A DNA stretch of 64,000 nt from Flammeovirgaceae bacterium UBA6059 (lineage in GTDB: Bacteria > Bacteroidota > Bacteroidia > Cytophagales > Cyclobacteriaceae). Positions 43,152 through 52,033 of the stretch are shown piece by piece (position 1 is the stretch's first letter; each line of letters begins with the position of its first letter). The stretch lies in assembly GCA_002435755.1 (NCBI GenBank), contig DIYH01000043.1:62001-126000 (forward strand), read 5' to 3'. The notes beneath the pieces are model-generated. The model was not told the DNA's origin, did no database searches, and saw nothing but the letters and a program-made list of their open reading frames with translations. Position numbers and translations under genes: made by a program.

Positions 43152-45611
43152 ATGATGAACACTCACGCAGACAAAACACAAGAGAATAAAAGTCAATCAG
43201 TGGCCAATGCTGTTTCTCAAAAGAAAAGTGTTACTGAGTCTGCTTTTCAATTTGTAGATAATCGGCCTGAAGCTATTACTCAACGGAGACTGGAAGAGAT
43301 GGCGAATTATAGTCCGCAAGCGAAACAAGCATCTCAATTACAGGCAATGGCAGTTAATCATTCTGCTCAACAGCAACAACCCATCCAGAAAAAAGAGAAT
43401 AACACGGGTTTACCTGATAATTTAAAATCTGGAATTGAAAATTTATCAGGTTATTCAATGGGGGATGTGAAAGTGCATTACAACTCTGATAAACCTGCTC
43501 AGCTACAAGCTCATGCTTATGCACAAAGAACGGATATTCACCTTGCATCCGGACAGGAAAAACATTTACCGCATGAGGCCTGGCATGTAGTGCAACAGAA
43601 GCAAGGACGAGTGAGACCTAATATACAGATGAAGGGTAAGATCAAGGTCAATAACGATGTTGTCCTGGAGAAGGAAGCGGATGAGATGGGAGCAAAGGCC
43701 ATACACTTTACATCTCAGAACGGGAACTCTTTGATCAAGGATCAATTAAAAACAGAAAAAGCAATTAATTTGCCTCACTCAACCGGAGTTGTACAAAGAC
43801 GAAGCATCGGATTTGAATTTCAAGCATCCAATGCCAAATTTTTCAAAGCGAACGATGTTACATCAGGCTCTCGTAAGCAGGTTATCGAACAGCACCACCA
43901 GTTCACCGTGGAAAAAGATGGAGTGGATCTGGAAATCGTTACTAAGAAACTGAACCTCGATGAATCCACGGTAAATGTCGCATTATTAGCAATACAAAAC
44001 TACATTCATCACCTTGAAAGTGCTGCTAAAGATAGTCCTTTGAATCCAACCATATCTATGGAAAACAAAGCCAGTTTAATTGAACTGTTACCAGAAAAAG
44101 ATGGAATACTCGAACAACTAAAAACATTAGAAAAGGATAAAAAATGGGAGGATGCGAAAAAGCGATATAACATTTTATTGAGTAAAAATAAAGGTACAGA
44201 AGGCAAAAAGAACCTTTCTCCTGAAGAACTGGCTTCTTTAATTGAGCTATTACCAGAAAAAGATGGAATACTCGAACAGTTAAGAAGAATAGATGCCGAG
44301 AAAGAACATGACGAAAAATGGAAGGATGCTAAAGCTCTTCATAAAACTTTAACAACTCGGAATAAGGCTACAGGAGGGGTGGAACCACCTTCACTTGAAG
44401 AAATGGCGAAATTGGTTGATCTATTACCAAAGGAAGATGGAATATCAGAACAGCTAAGAAAATTAGATGCCGAAAAAGAACATGAAGATAAATGGAAGGG
44501 TGCAAAGTCATATTATCTGCAATTATTACAAGAATTAAAAACCTCTAAAGAAAAGTACCCGAATTACACAAAAAGAATCCCTTTTGACGATGACTTGTTT
44601 TTAAGATTTGTAGGGGATAAAATCCAGTTAGAACCTCAAGCAACATTCGGTGCTTCTTTCAATAACCTCTCGGAGATAATTAGTAAATTCTCAGGTGACA
44701 AGAGTACCTGGAATACAAGTCCTGACAAATCGATAAGTGCATATGCCAACGTTGGTGATGAAATCTCAAAAGTCGATTTAGACCATATCACTGATCCAAA
44801 AGTAAAAGGATTTGTTCATTTACTTATATCAATGTTAATAATGACACATAGTTCAGACTCAAGAAAAGTTCCACATGCAAAAGATTTAACTCCTTTGATG
44901 CCAAGAGCTAGTTTCCGAGAAATGTGGAAAGAAGTTTATGAAAATCACCCTACATTAGTCAAGAATGATGTCATATACTGGTTAAGCAAAGCTGGATTCA
45001 ACCCGAATGATCTCTTTTGGCCAAAATACCAAGTTGCATTTAACATGCCACAATGGAGACGGCCCTATGCTGATTATACAATAGAAAAATTTGTAAATGA
45101 TTTCGTAGAAGGACGAAAAACATTGATCGAAAAAGAACCCGGTTCTCATGAATCATTAGGAGCTCTGGATAAAGAAAACCCCAAAGCATTTGATAAATTT
45201 GGTATGCAAAATCCCTTGGATTTGGGTAATTTCGAAAAAGGGGTTTTAATCGAACACAGGGCACTTGGATCGATACATGGTCAGGATGTGTTGCATTTCG
45301 GTCAAAAAATAATGGATATCCTGCTTCATCCGTCCGCTCATGCAGAAGAACGCCACCATCCAGGTCCGGAAACTGAAGTTCAACAGAATCCGTTTACCAA
45401 TCTAACCGTTATTGACCTTAGCAGTAGCCATGATATTAGTCCTGATCAATTGCAACCACTAGTTACCGCAATTGTAGAAGGGAACTTGCCAAACTTACAA
45501 TCCTTGATATTAAATGCAACCCAAATAAGTAGGATGCAACGAGAAGCTATCCTAACTTCTCATCCACGACCGAAACTTCGTTTAAAAGACGACCACTCTT
45601 TAAACTTTTAA
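43152..45611 (+). CDS. DUF4157 (eCIS core domain) protein with repeat region, effector-like
   Basis: 819 residues, no signal peptide. The disordered Gln-rich N terminus (FVDNRPEAITQRRLEEMANY) and the DUF4157/eCIS-core domain (about 85-155) are the conserved module found in many Bacteroidota proteins. It contains a metzincin-like HEAWH (141-145) and a later EKEADEMG as possible third metal ligand. Next are three related units of about 55 residues (from about 305 to 470) built on LIELLPEKDGILEQL, then an unknown domain (about 475-730) and a leucine-rich-repeat-like end (LTVIDLSSSHDISPDQLQPL). DUF4157 proteins occur as cargo or components of extracellular contractile injection systems, but no tail, sheath or baseplate gene is here. 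Composition looks AT-richer than its neighbours, suggesting transfer. A toxin or effector role is inferred. Confidence 0.82.
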   Translation: MMNTHADKTQENKSQSVANAVSQKKSVTESAFQFVDNRPEAITQRRLEEMANYSPQAKQASQLQAMAVNHSAQQQQPIQKKENNTGLPDNLKSGIENLSGYSMGDVKVHYNSDKPAQLQAHAYAQRTDIHLASGQEKHLPHEAWHVVQQKQGRVRPNIQMKGKIKVNNDVVLEKEADEMGAKAIHFTSQNGNSLIKDQLKTEKAINLPHSTGVVQRRSIGFEFQASNAKFFKANDVTSGSRKQVIEQHHQFTVEKDGVDLEIVTKKLNLDESTVNVALLAIQNYIHHLESAAKDSPLNPTISMENKASLIELLPEKDGILEQLKTLEKDKKWEDAKKRYNILLSKNKGTEGKKNLSPEELASLIELLPEKDGILEQLRRIDAEKEHDEKWKDAKALHKTLTTRNKATGGVEPPSLEEMAKLVDLLPKEDGISEQLRKLDAEKEHEDKWKGAKSYYLQLLQELKTSKEKYPNYTKRIPFDDDLFLRFVGDKIQLEPQATFGASFNNLSEIISKFSGDKSTWNTSPDKSISAYANVGDEISKVDLDHITDPKVKGFVHLLISMLIMTHSSDSRKVPHAKDLTPLMPRASFREMWKEVYENHPTLVKNDVIYWLSKAGFNPNDLFWPKYQVAFNMPQWRRPYADYTIEKFVNDFVEGRKTLIEKEPGSHESLGALDKENPKAFDKFGMQNPLDLGNFEKGVLIEHRALGSIHGQDVLHFGQKIMDILLHPSAHAEERHHPGPETEVQQNPFTNLTVIDLSSSHDISPDQLQPLVTAIVEGNLPNLQSLILNATQISRMQREAILTSHPRPKLRLKDDHSLNF
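44075..44460 (+). repeat. Internal tandem repeat within the DUF4157 gene
   Basis: Copies at 44075-44120 and 44237-44282 agree at 42 of 46 bases by hand count, a 162-bp (54-codon) period; a third, more diverged copy begins near 44413. At protein level each unit has the LLPEKDG/LLPKEDG core, then EQL and KWxxAK. The high DNA identity of the first two copies points to recent duplication. Confidence 0.75.
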
Positions 45612-45825
45612 AAGAATTGAGACATTACAAAAAAGCCTGTAACAAAACCTAAATTGCATTAAAAGGCAAGTTAGCCAGGTCGTTGTGCAAGTCTTTGGGT
45701 TTATGAATGACTATGAGCGGCCCTTTACTACACTTGCCGTTATTTCGGGATCATATATCTTTTTGATTGGAGTAGTCCTGTCGTTCCCGGTTCCGAGGAG
45801 TACATCATAGTTGGTAGTGTATTAC

Positions 45826-47319
45826 CTACTTCACATGGATCCGATGCGCTTTGCTGTCCCTATCAGTTTTTAGAAAGTAAATCCCTGGTTCAGCCAGTAT
45901 GTGAACTTCGGTTAGGTCTGCCCCCATTCTGGTGCTTCTGATTTGAACGGCTCTGCCAAATAAATCAAAGACGCTGACCTGTAGTTGCGTATGTGGTTTT
46001 CCTTTAATTCTCAATATGCCGTCAACTGTAGGATTAGGATACAACTTAACCTCGTCAATTTCATCGGCAGATAACACTATATTAGGAATACTTTCAATTC
46101 CAGTTGATCTACGAGTCTCCATGAATCCACGAATACCATAATCGACATGTCCATTCGTTTCATAATCAAAAGCCCCTTTAAAATCCTCGTAGCTGAAACC
46201 GAAAGAATCATCAAAACGCACGTCTGATTCAACATGGCTATCCAGCACGTTTTCAAGTGTATTCAATAATGGGAAGAGATAATCAGCATTGAAATACTCT
46301 TCGAATAACACATTCAAATAAGCATAATACCATGACTTCCATTCGGGTACGTCCAAAATGCGAGAGGTCAAAGGTCGCGGATGACCGTTTCTATGAAAGT
46401 GATTGAGGTCGCGGGTAGCCCAGTCCCTATCCACCCAGTCAATACCCCAGGTATTATCAGTATCATAAACGATGAACTCCATCTGGCCAGCATCTTCATC
46501 CCAGTACAGGTAGTAGTTGTTATTCAAGTAACTATACCCGTCCCAATGGCCTGTGATGGCCTCCACAGCCAGCTGCCGTAGGTATCGATCTACAGCAAAT
46601 ATCTCGGAAATCTCTGCGGCGAATTGATCATCGGAAGTGTTATTAAGCACCTCAACGAAATGATCAAGTTCAGCTCGTGTATCGGTCGACTCGTTCATCT
46701 TGGATTCATAAAGATTGGTGTCAAACACCTGTCCATTGTCCTCAAGTGTTGCACTGAAGGCGCATTTGTACAACCACCCTACTTCCTTGCCAAATCGCTT
46801 ATCGACAAACTCATCATCGATCTGCTCCACCATGAGATAGACACCCATGTATTCGTTGTTGAAATAAAGCGTGGCGGGAGCTATACGTGGAGCCGGCACA
46901 TCCATCAGTCGATAATAGTGCATGGTCAGAAGTTCCCTGATCAGGGAAGGATCATTGACATTGGGCTTGAGATTGATCTTTTTGTAACTTTCCCATCGCT
47001 CACCGCCGAACTCTTTAAAATCAATTTTAAAAGACTTCTTCGGATGCGACCGGGCAGTATTTCCTCTAAGCCTGATGCCTACATTGTTGATCGTTGCATC
47101 ATCCAATTCAGAATTAGAGAAGGAGACGTTTGCCGGCACATAGGTTTCACTGTAGGCGTTTTCATTCGCCAAGAGAAAAGCCTTATCCTGAGCACTCAGG
47201 GTAACCCTTATTTCTGTAACCTCATTTTCTCTGAATACTTCATCAGCACCAGAATTGAAGTCCTGCGCAAATGCATCGGTCAGAAAGAATAACGTAAGCA
47301 GAAATAATATGAACCTCAT
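45826..47319 (-). CDS. CotH-kinase-family exported protein with type IX sorting domain
   Basis: The ATG at 47319 (MRFILFLLTLFFLTDAFAQ) gives a signal peptide; a TTG at 47328 is less likely. The CotH domain (about 40-400) has GIRLRGNTARSHPKKSFKID, a lysine-bearing strand, and the metal/catalytic loop VYDTDNTWGIDW. CotH proteins are atypical protein kinases, known from spore coats and found as secreted surface proteins in Bacteroidota. The last 75 residues are a type IX sorting domain (VKLYPNPTVDGILRIKGK... PGIYFLKTD). It should be exported to the cell surface. Single gene. Confidence 0.9.
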   Translation of the reverse strand: MRFILFLLTLFFLTDAFAQDFNSGADEVFRENEVTEIRVTLSAQDKAFLLANENAYSETYVPANVSFSNSELDDATINNVGIRLRGNTARSHPKKSFKIDFKEFGGERWESYKKINLKPNVNDPSLIRELLTMHYYRLMDVPAPRIAPATLYFNNEYMGVYLMVEQIDDEFVDKRFGKEVGWLYKCAFSATLEDNGQVFDTNLYESKMNESTDTRAELDHFVEVLNNTSDDQFAAEISEIFAVDRYLRQLAVEAITGHWDGYSYLNNNYYLYWDEDAGQMEFIVYDTDNTWGIDWVDRDWATRDLNHFHRNGHPRPLTSRILDVPEWKSWYYAYLNVLFEEYFNADYLFPLLNTLENVLDSHVESDVRFDDSFGFSYEDFKGAFDYETNGHVDYGIRGFMETRRSTGIESIPNIVLSADEIDEVKLYPNPTVDGILRIKGKPHTQLQVSVFDLFGRAVQIRSTRMGADLTEVHILAEPGIYFLKTDRDSKAHRIHVK

Positions 47320-47420
47320 TCTTAGCAACTGTTGTAATCAACCAAAGCTACTCACTCGTATGCGGTAGACTTACTCAAATCACAATAAATCGATCTTCCC
47401 AGTAATAGCTGTAACTCTTA

Positions 47421-47483
47421 AAATTGACCTTTATCAAATGTCAATTAGTCGACAGAAATCAGTATCTTTCGAAAGGTCAATTT
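47421..47483. promoter_or_regulatory. Long-spaced inverted repeat upstream of the MFS-like gene
   Basis: AAATTGACCTTT (47421-47432) and its exact complement AAAGGTCAATTT (47472-47483) are 12-bp arms separated by 39 bp. An extra GTCAA half-site lies between (near 47440). It sits 32-94 bp before the transporter ATG, suggesting an operator pair. Confidence 0.5.
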
Positions 47484-47514
47484 CAACTTGATTTATTACC
47501 ATTAAATTGCACAA

Positions 47515-48621
47515 ATGAGCGATGAAGGAAATAGTGCACTAGATAGTATCAAATGGCCTGAGATTATCAGTCTGGCTGGTCTTAATGCAGCAGTGGTGAT
47601 CAGTTGGATCGCCTATCACGAGTACCAGCCTGTGCTAATCGAGAAGTTCGACTTTCATGGATTGGTGGATTTTATGATCCTATCAAAGGCCATCATCCTG
47701 GTCATCATCCCTCCTCTTGCAGGACTCTTGGCGGATTATCTCATGCAGCGATCAGGTAAGTACTTCACCATGTACTCTGTAGGTATTGGTGCTACCGCGA
47801 TGATATTTATGGTGGTGGCTTCATTGCTTGGAGCAGCTTCTATCGAAGTGGCCAAGCCTATTCTACCGATAATGATCGTGCTTTGGCTTATTGCAATGAA
47901 CCTGTTCATCAGTCCTGCCAATTCTATGATTGAAGCGTTTGCGCCCGTACAAAAACTGCCTGTTGTTGTAGGATTTTTGTTTTTAATCACCGAGTTGATC
48001 TATGCGCTAGAGCCGATCGTCGTAGAGTTGGTTCGATTCTTCGGCGATACGCTGACCTTCATCGTTGGTGGCATTCTGATTTCAGTTTCCGGCTATTTCT
48101 TTCAAAAAGTATCTTCTGATGAAGTTGTCCTAAGGAAAAAAGAGATGGTAGAGTCGAATACACGATCTGTTAGCGCATTAGCTTATATGGCCATTGTGAT
48201 CGTCGGACTTGAACTAGGCATTGCGAAGGGTATCTTGGTGGAATACTTCCCTCATGTGCTAGATCTAAGAGTGGCTGGTGCTGAAGAGTACTCAGGTTTC
48301 CTTACACTGGGCTTGCTGGCCTTTGCAGCCATACTTGCTTTTGCAACCAGTGGTACCATTGCTAAAATGGATGTCCAGCGAGTGCTTATACCATCATTCA
48401 TTACGCTGGTCGTTGGTGTGATACTCGTCGTTGTAGGCAACAATCTTACACTCCTCATCATTGGTGGGGTGATCACCACAGTTTCCTTCAGTTTGCTCAA
48501 TATCAGTGGACTCCCCTATGTCTTTAAGCACTTATCGGTGAAACACATTACTTACGGTGTGGGAGTTTACATCGGGGCTTCCGAACTATTCACTGGGCTG
48601 TTCGAATACATTCTGCGCTAG
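47515..48621 (+). CDS. MFS-like transporter
   Basis: 368 residues with about ten hydrophobic helices (KAIILVIIPPLAGLLADYLM, YMAIVIVGLELGIAKGILVE, LLIIGGVITTVSFSLLNISG) and the loop LLADYLMQRSGKY, which resembles the MFS loop between helices 2 and 3. It is shorter than the usual 12-helix transporter (about 400). The substrate is unknown. The inverted repeat at 47421-47483 may control it. Confidence 0.78.
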   Translation: MSDEGNSALDSIKWPEIISLAGLNAAVVISWIAYHEYQPVLIEKFDFHGLVDFMILSKAIILVIIPPLAGLLADYLMQRSGKYFTMYSVGIGATAMIFMVVASLLGAASIEVAKPILPIMIVLWLIAMNLFISPANSMIEAFAPVQKLPVVVGFLFLITELIYALEPIVVELVRFFGDTLTFIVGGILISVSGYFFQKVSSDEVVLRKKEMVESNTRSVSALAYMAIVIVGLELGIAKGILVEYFPHVLDLRVAGAEEYSGFLTLGLLAFAAILAFATSGTIAKMDVQRVLIPSFITLVVGVILVVVGNNLTLLIIGGVITTVSFSLLNISGLPYVFKHLSVKHITYGVGVYIGASELFTGLFEYILR

Positions 48622-48744
48622 GTAGCAATAGCATAAGGCTGCCTCCCTTTCAGCAAAGTCCAATTGTCGCAACCTATAAGGTGCGGTTAGACCATTACAA
48701 GTCTTAGTGATATAGATTACCGACTGGAATGACTTTATTTGGGC

Positions 48745-49302
48745 ATGAGAGTTTTGTGCGCACTTCTGATATTATTTCTGATATCCTGCCAGCAACCAAC
48801 AGACAATAAAAACAAACTAGACAAGTCCGAAAACTGGACCGTTCACGGAGATGCCAATTGGATATTTAATGAAAGTGAAATCATCTCCGAATTAGACTCA
48901 GGAAGTGCTTTCATCGCTACAAAACTTCAATTCCAAAATTTCAAGCTGGAGTTGGAGTTCTTTCCTGACAGTACTATTAACTCTGGCATCTATTTAAGAT
49001 GTACGAATAAGGCGCTTTCCGCAGAGGACTGCTACGAGCTTAATATTTGGGACTTGCATCCCAACCAGCAGTGGAGAACAGGTGCTGTTGTACTTAATCA
49101 GAGCCCCATCACCGAAGTGCAAACCATCAACCATTGGAACCGCTGCAAGATCGAGTGCTTTGACAATACGCTGAAAGCATGGATCAATGATCAACTAGTG
49201 GCTGATTTAACTGACGCTAATTCGAAACCAGGATACCTGGCACTTCAAGCCGCAGGTACAGGAAAGATCATGTTTAGGAATATCCAGCTTGAGGAGCTGT
49301 AG
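48745..49302 (+). CDS. DUF1080-type (3-keto-disaccharide hydrolase-like) lipoprotein
   Basis: The ATG at 48745 gives a lipoprotein signal (MRVLCALLILFLISCQQ). The domain is the concanavalin-like fold of DUF1080: SENWTVHGDANWIFNESE, FKLELEFFPDSTINSGIYLR and GYLALQAAGTGKIMFRNIQL. Family members act on or bind oligosaccharides at the cell surface, some as 3-keto-glycoside hydrolases. No oxidoreductase partner is adjacent. Confidence 0.85.
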   Translation: MRVLCALLILFLISCQQPTDNKNKLDKSENWTVHGDANWIFNESEIISELDSGSAFIATKLQFQNFKLELEFFPDSTINSGIYLRCTNKALSAEDCYELNIWDLHPNQQWRTGAVVLNQSPITEVQTINHWNRCKIECFDNTLKAWINDQLVADLTDANSKPGYLALQAAGTGKIMFRNIQLEEL

Positions 49303-49376
49303 TCCGTTTCGTCTTCTTCCAAAAACAACCCGCTTGTAAAAGGCTCGCTATTCAGGTTACTGATGACCTCTTATGA

Positions 49377-50210
49377 CTAAAGTGCTTCTATCTCTAGTTT
49401 AAGCCTTTCGATATCCTGAATGTAGACCTGTTCTAACACTTCCACATAAGGACGCTGATGGTAATAGCCCTGATTAAAATAGTTCTCTGCTTGACCGATT
49501 TCTGATAAGGCCGACTTGGTCTCACCCTTTGCCTGATAAACACGCGCCTTATGATAATACGCATCTGACAATGTCGGATAATACTTCAGAATGCGATCAT
49601 ACTCAACAATCGCCTCATCCGGTCTACCCAGCTGCTCCAGGGCAAGTCCTTTGTAGAGAAACGCATAGACATTTACCCACTCCTCTCCATCTTCGGTAAC
49701 TAACTTGTTTATATAGCGATCTAACTGGTCAAGGGCATTTTCATAGTCCTTGAGGCCATAGTAGCATATGCCTCGCATATAATCATGGCTCTGGCTTTGC
49801 GAATAGCTGACGGTACCATTGGCTTCATCACCAAGATCGAAATCGGCAATCGCACGCTCAAAATCTCGATAAAAATAGAGGTAGAGATAACCTCGGAACC
49901 CAGCCCAGACAGTTGGATACCTTTTGACGGCCTCAGCATAATAGTAGTCCATTTCATCAGCTATCCCACGTTTTACTCTTGCCGTGCCCATTTCACGCCA
50001 TGTCCCAGCATCGGTCGAGTCTAACCTCAATGCTTCTATGACTTGAAATTGTTCGGGTACGGTACCTTGATAGTATTGCGCCCCTATTCGAATCATTGGC
50101 GCATAAGTGGCCTTTTCTTCGTCGGTGAGCTGCTTTTGGTACCACTGCCGCTCGCTACATGATACCATGGTCAGCAGTACACTAAGGCAATATATCTGTA
50201 ATCTCTCCAT
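49377..50210 (-). CDS. TPR-repeat lipoprotein
   Basis: The ATG at 50210 gives a lipoprotein signal (MERLQIYCLSVLLTMVSC), and the start overlaps the upstream gene by 29 bp. 277 residues with at least four tetratricopeptide repeats (YMRGICYYGLKDYENALDQL, YKGLALEQLGRPDEAIVEYD, YHKARVYQAKGETKSALSEI). The protein is probably an envelope scaffold. Co-transcribed with the TonB-like lipoprotein. Confidence 0.85.
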   Translation of the reverse strand: MERLQIYCLSVLLTMVSCSERQWYQKQLTDEEKATYAPMIRIGAQYYQGTVPEQFQVIEALRLDSTDAGTWREMGTARVKRGIADEMDYYYAEAVKRYPTVWAGFRGYLYLYFYRDFERAIADFDLGDEANGTVSYSQSQSHDYMRGICYYGLKDYENALDQLDRYINKLVTEDGEEWVNVYAFLYKGLALEQLGRPDEAIVEYDRILKYYPTLSDAYYHKARVYQAKGETKSALSEIGQAENYFNQGYYHQRPYVEVLEQVYIQDIERLKLEIEAL

Positions 50211-51312
50211 CCTTAAGTTTGAATGTAATGTAGAAATAGGCATCCATAGGTTGATCCCGGATGACGACAGGTTGCCATGCTTCGAGTCTTTGTAGCACGC
50301 TAAACAGATGATCAACAGTCTCCTGACTGAATGTGGTTTTCTGATAAGCCTGATCATACCCCTGGACGATGAACCTGCCGGCTTTACCTTGACAATTGAC
50401 CACAAATCGGAAGGTCAACATTCCGCTAGGTCCGGCTAACTTTGACTTATCCAAATGAGCATAAATAGTATCCAGCATTGCCCTCTTGTTATGGACGTAT
50501 GTTCCTTGAGGTGTACTATTGTAATAATCGGCAATATCTATTTCGTGTCCACACAGCGCAAAGTCAGTATCATCACTGATACTCTTGTCTTTGTCGATCC
50601 AAGCCACACGATGTTCTCCATGGGCGGCTCTCCTTTCGAACTCATCAATCGACATTTGCTCGACTAACTCTGTTCGAAGCATATATCCATCCCTCAGTTG
50701 ATCTGATCCAAAAAAGCCAAAGTCCTGGACAAAGTATTCCTTAGCCACTGATTCATTAAAGGTCGAATCTGAACCTTCTCTTCTAATATCACTCGCTATC
50801 TCGAATACCTTCGCCGGATGACCGAGTATAGTACTGTCGTAGACAGATATTTGGTTTTTGGTCAATAAGTAGAACTCATTCTCATAATCGAACTTGCTCT
50901 GATAAGAGTCTTTCGTATCCCCCGCCCAAACTTTGAAATTAGGCTTGATAATCTCGCTTGCTACTGTGTCTGTTTTAAGATAACTGCGAACCTCAGACTC
51001 GTGAATAACTGAAACCTCTTCCTGATCAATGCTATAACGTCGACTTCCTGATAGCGCAAAACCTGCATTATAGTACTCGTTAATCAATTCACCGCTAGGC
51101 AATCGGATCTCTTTGATGTAAACGATAGATGTCCCAACCGATTGATTAGGGTCATCAGGATAGTAATGTTCGTAGTACTTATTGACATATCCATCTTCTA
51201 GCACAGTGGTGGGTGGATAGTACTTAAAGACAGGATGATCCTCTTCGGATCGAGCACAGGCTGAGTATAAGAACAGGCCTGCAAGCACTAAAGCAATAGA
51301 CGCCAACTTCAT
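50182..51312 (-). CDS. Lipoprotein with TonB-C-like C-terminal domain
   Basis: The ATG at 51312 gives MKLASIALVLAGLFLYSAC, a lipoprotein signal; a TTG at 51321 is also in frame. 376 residues. The first 260 are of unknown fold. The C-terminal 85 residues (GMLTFRFVVNCQGKAGRFIV, LEAWQPVVIRDQPMDAYFYI) match the pattern of the TonB C-terminal fold, as seen in many Bacteroidota surface proteins. Its stop lies inside the start region of the TPR gene, so the two are translationally coupled. Confidence 0.78.
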   Translation of the reverse strand: MKLASIALVLAGLFLYSACARSEEDHPVFKYYPPTTVLEDGYVNKYYEHYYPDDPNQSVGTSIVYIKEIRLPSGELINEYYNAGFALSGSRRYSIDQEEVSVIHESEVRSYLKTDTVASEIIKPNFKVWAGDTKDSYQSKFDYENEFYLLTKNQISVYDSTILGHPAKVFEIASDIRREGSDSTFNESVAKEYFVQDFGFFGSDQLRDGYMLRTELVEQMSIDEFERRAAHGEHRVAWIDKDKSISDDTDFALCGHEIDIADYYNSTPQGTYVHNKRAMLDTIYAHLDKSKLAGPSGMLTFRFVVNCQGKAGRFIVQGYDQAYQKTTFSQETVDHLFSVLQRLEAWQPVVIRDQPMDAYFYITFKLKDGEITDILP

Positions 51313-51419
51313 TGGCGCCAATATATCCTCTTTTCAGCATTTAGAACTAATGCCTAGGTCTGTTAACAATTCATTAAGAATTAGCTAACGCCCTAAAAAA
51401 GCTGATTTTAATTTGAACT

Positions 51420-51965
51420 TTAGTCGGTGGTCTCCCCCAGTCCTCTCGATCGCTTTATCACTTCAGCCTTCCAATTGGTCAGCAAGGTCTCATTGCCTTT
51501 ACTAATAAACCCATGCGTGTCCTCATTGTAAAACCAATGCATCCAGCGATAAGGAAACTGATAATCAAAGCTCACAATGATCTTGCTTCCATATCGACCG
51601 CTTTCCTCAACCGACCAGGTGCCGTTAAATACTGTGAAGGGATATGGAAAACCACTGTTCACATCCACTCGAAAGGAATAGCTCTCGCCCTCATCCCACG
51701 CTGTGCAAGTCTCCTGCCATGTACCTGATTCGTCGCTACAGGATCTGACCATACCTAGACCCTTTCCGCTGATCACAGGGCTTTCACTCAATCCGGTTGC
51801 ATATTTATAGTAGTTGCCCACATCAGCTACAACCTGCCATACGATTTGTACCGGAGCTTCAACAATGATCTCATCCTGATGATTGTCGATCACTGATGGG
51901 GTAAATGCAAAAACAAGCAGGGCAACAATAGCCACTGTAAAACCAATAAGTAATTTCCTTTTCAT
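51420..51965 (-). CDS. SRPBCC (START-like) domain membrane-anchored protein
   Basis: The ATG at 51965 gives a leader helix (MKRKLLIGFTVAIVALLVFA). The remaining 155 residues have the SRPBCC pattern (EIIVEAPVQIVWQVVADVGN, then IVSFDYQFPYRWMHWFY), a hydrophobic ligand-binding fold. It may bind a lipid or lipid-like ligand at the membrane. Alone on its strand. Confidence 0.82.
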   Translation of the reverse strand: MKRKLLIGFTVAIVALLVFAFTPSVIDNHQDEIIVEAPVQIVWQVVADVGNYYKYATGLSESPVISGKGLGMVRSCSDESGTWQETCTAWDEGESYSFRVDVNSGFPYPFTVFNGTWSVEESGRYGSKIIVSFDYQFPYRWMHWFYNEDTHGFISKGNETLLTNWKAEVIKRSRGLGETTD

Positions 51966-52033
51966 AGTTTTTGCTATCAAAGGAATGTTTACGATGACAC
52001 ACTATCGTCACCCTCTGTTTAGAGTGACAACAT

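Noticed and set aside
45685..45810. 41-codon plus-strand frame with a hydrophobic segment
   Set aside because: Coding-like in composition but short, GTG-started and unconnected; treated as possible relic only.
46624..47292. 222-codon plus-strand ORF
   Set aside because: Antisense shadow of the CotH-domain gene; no domain or plausible start context.
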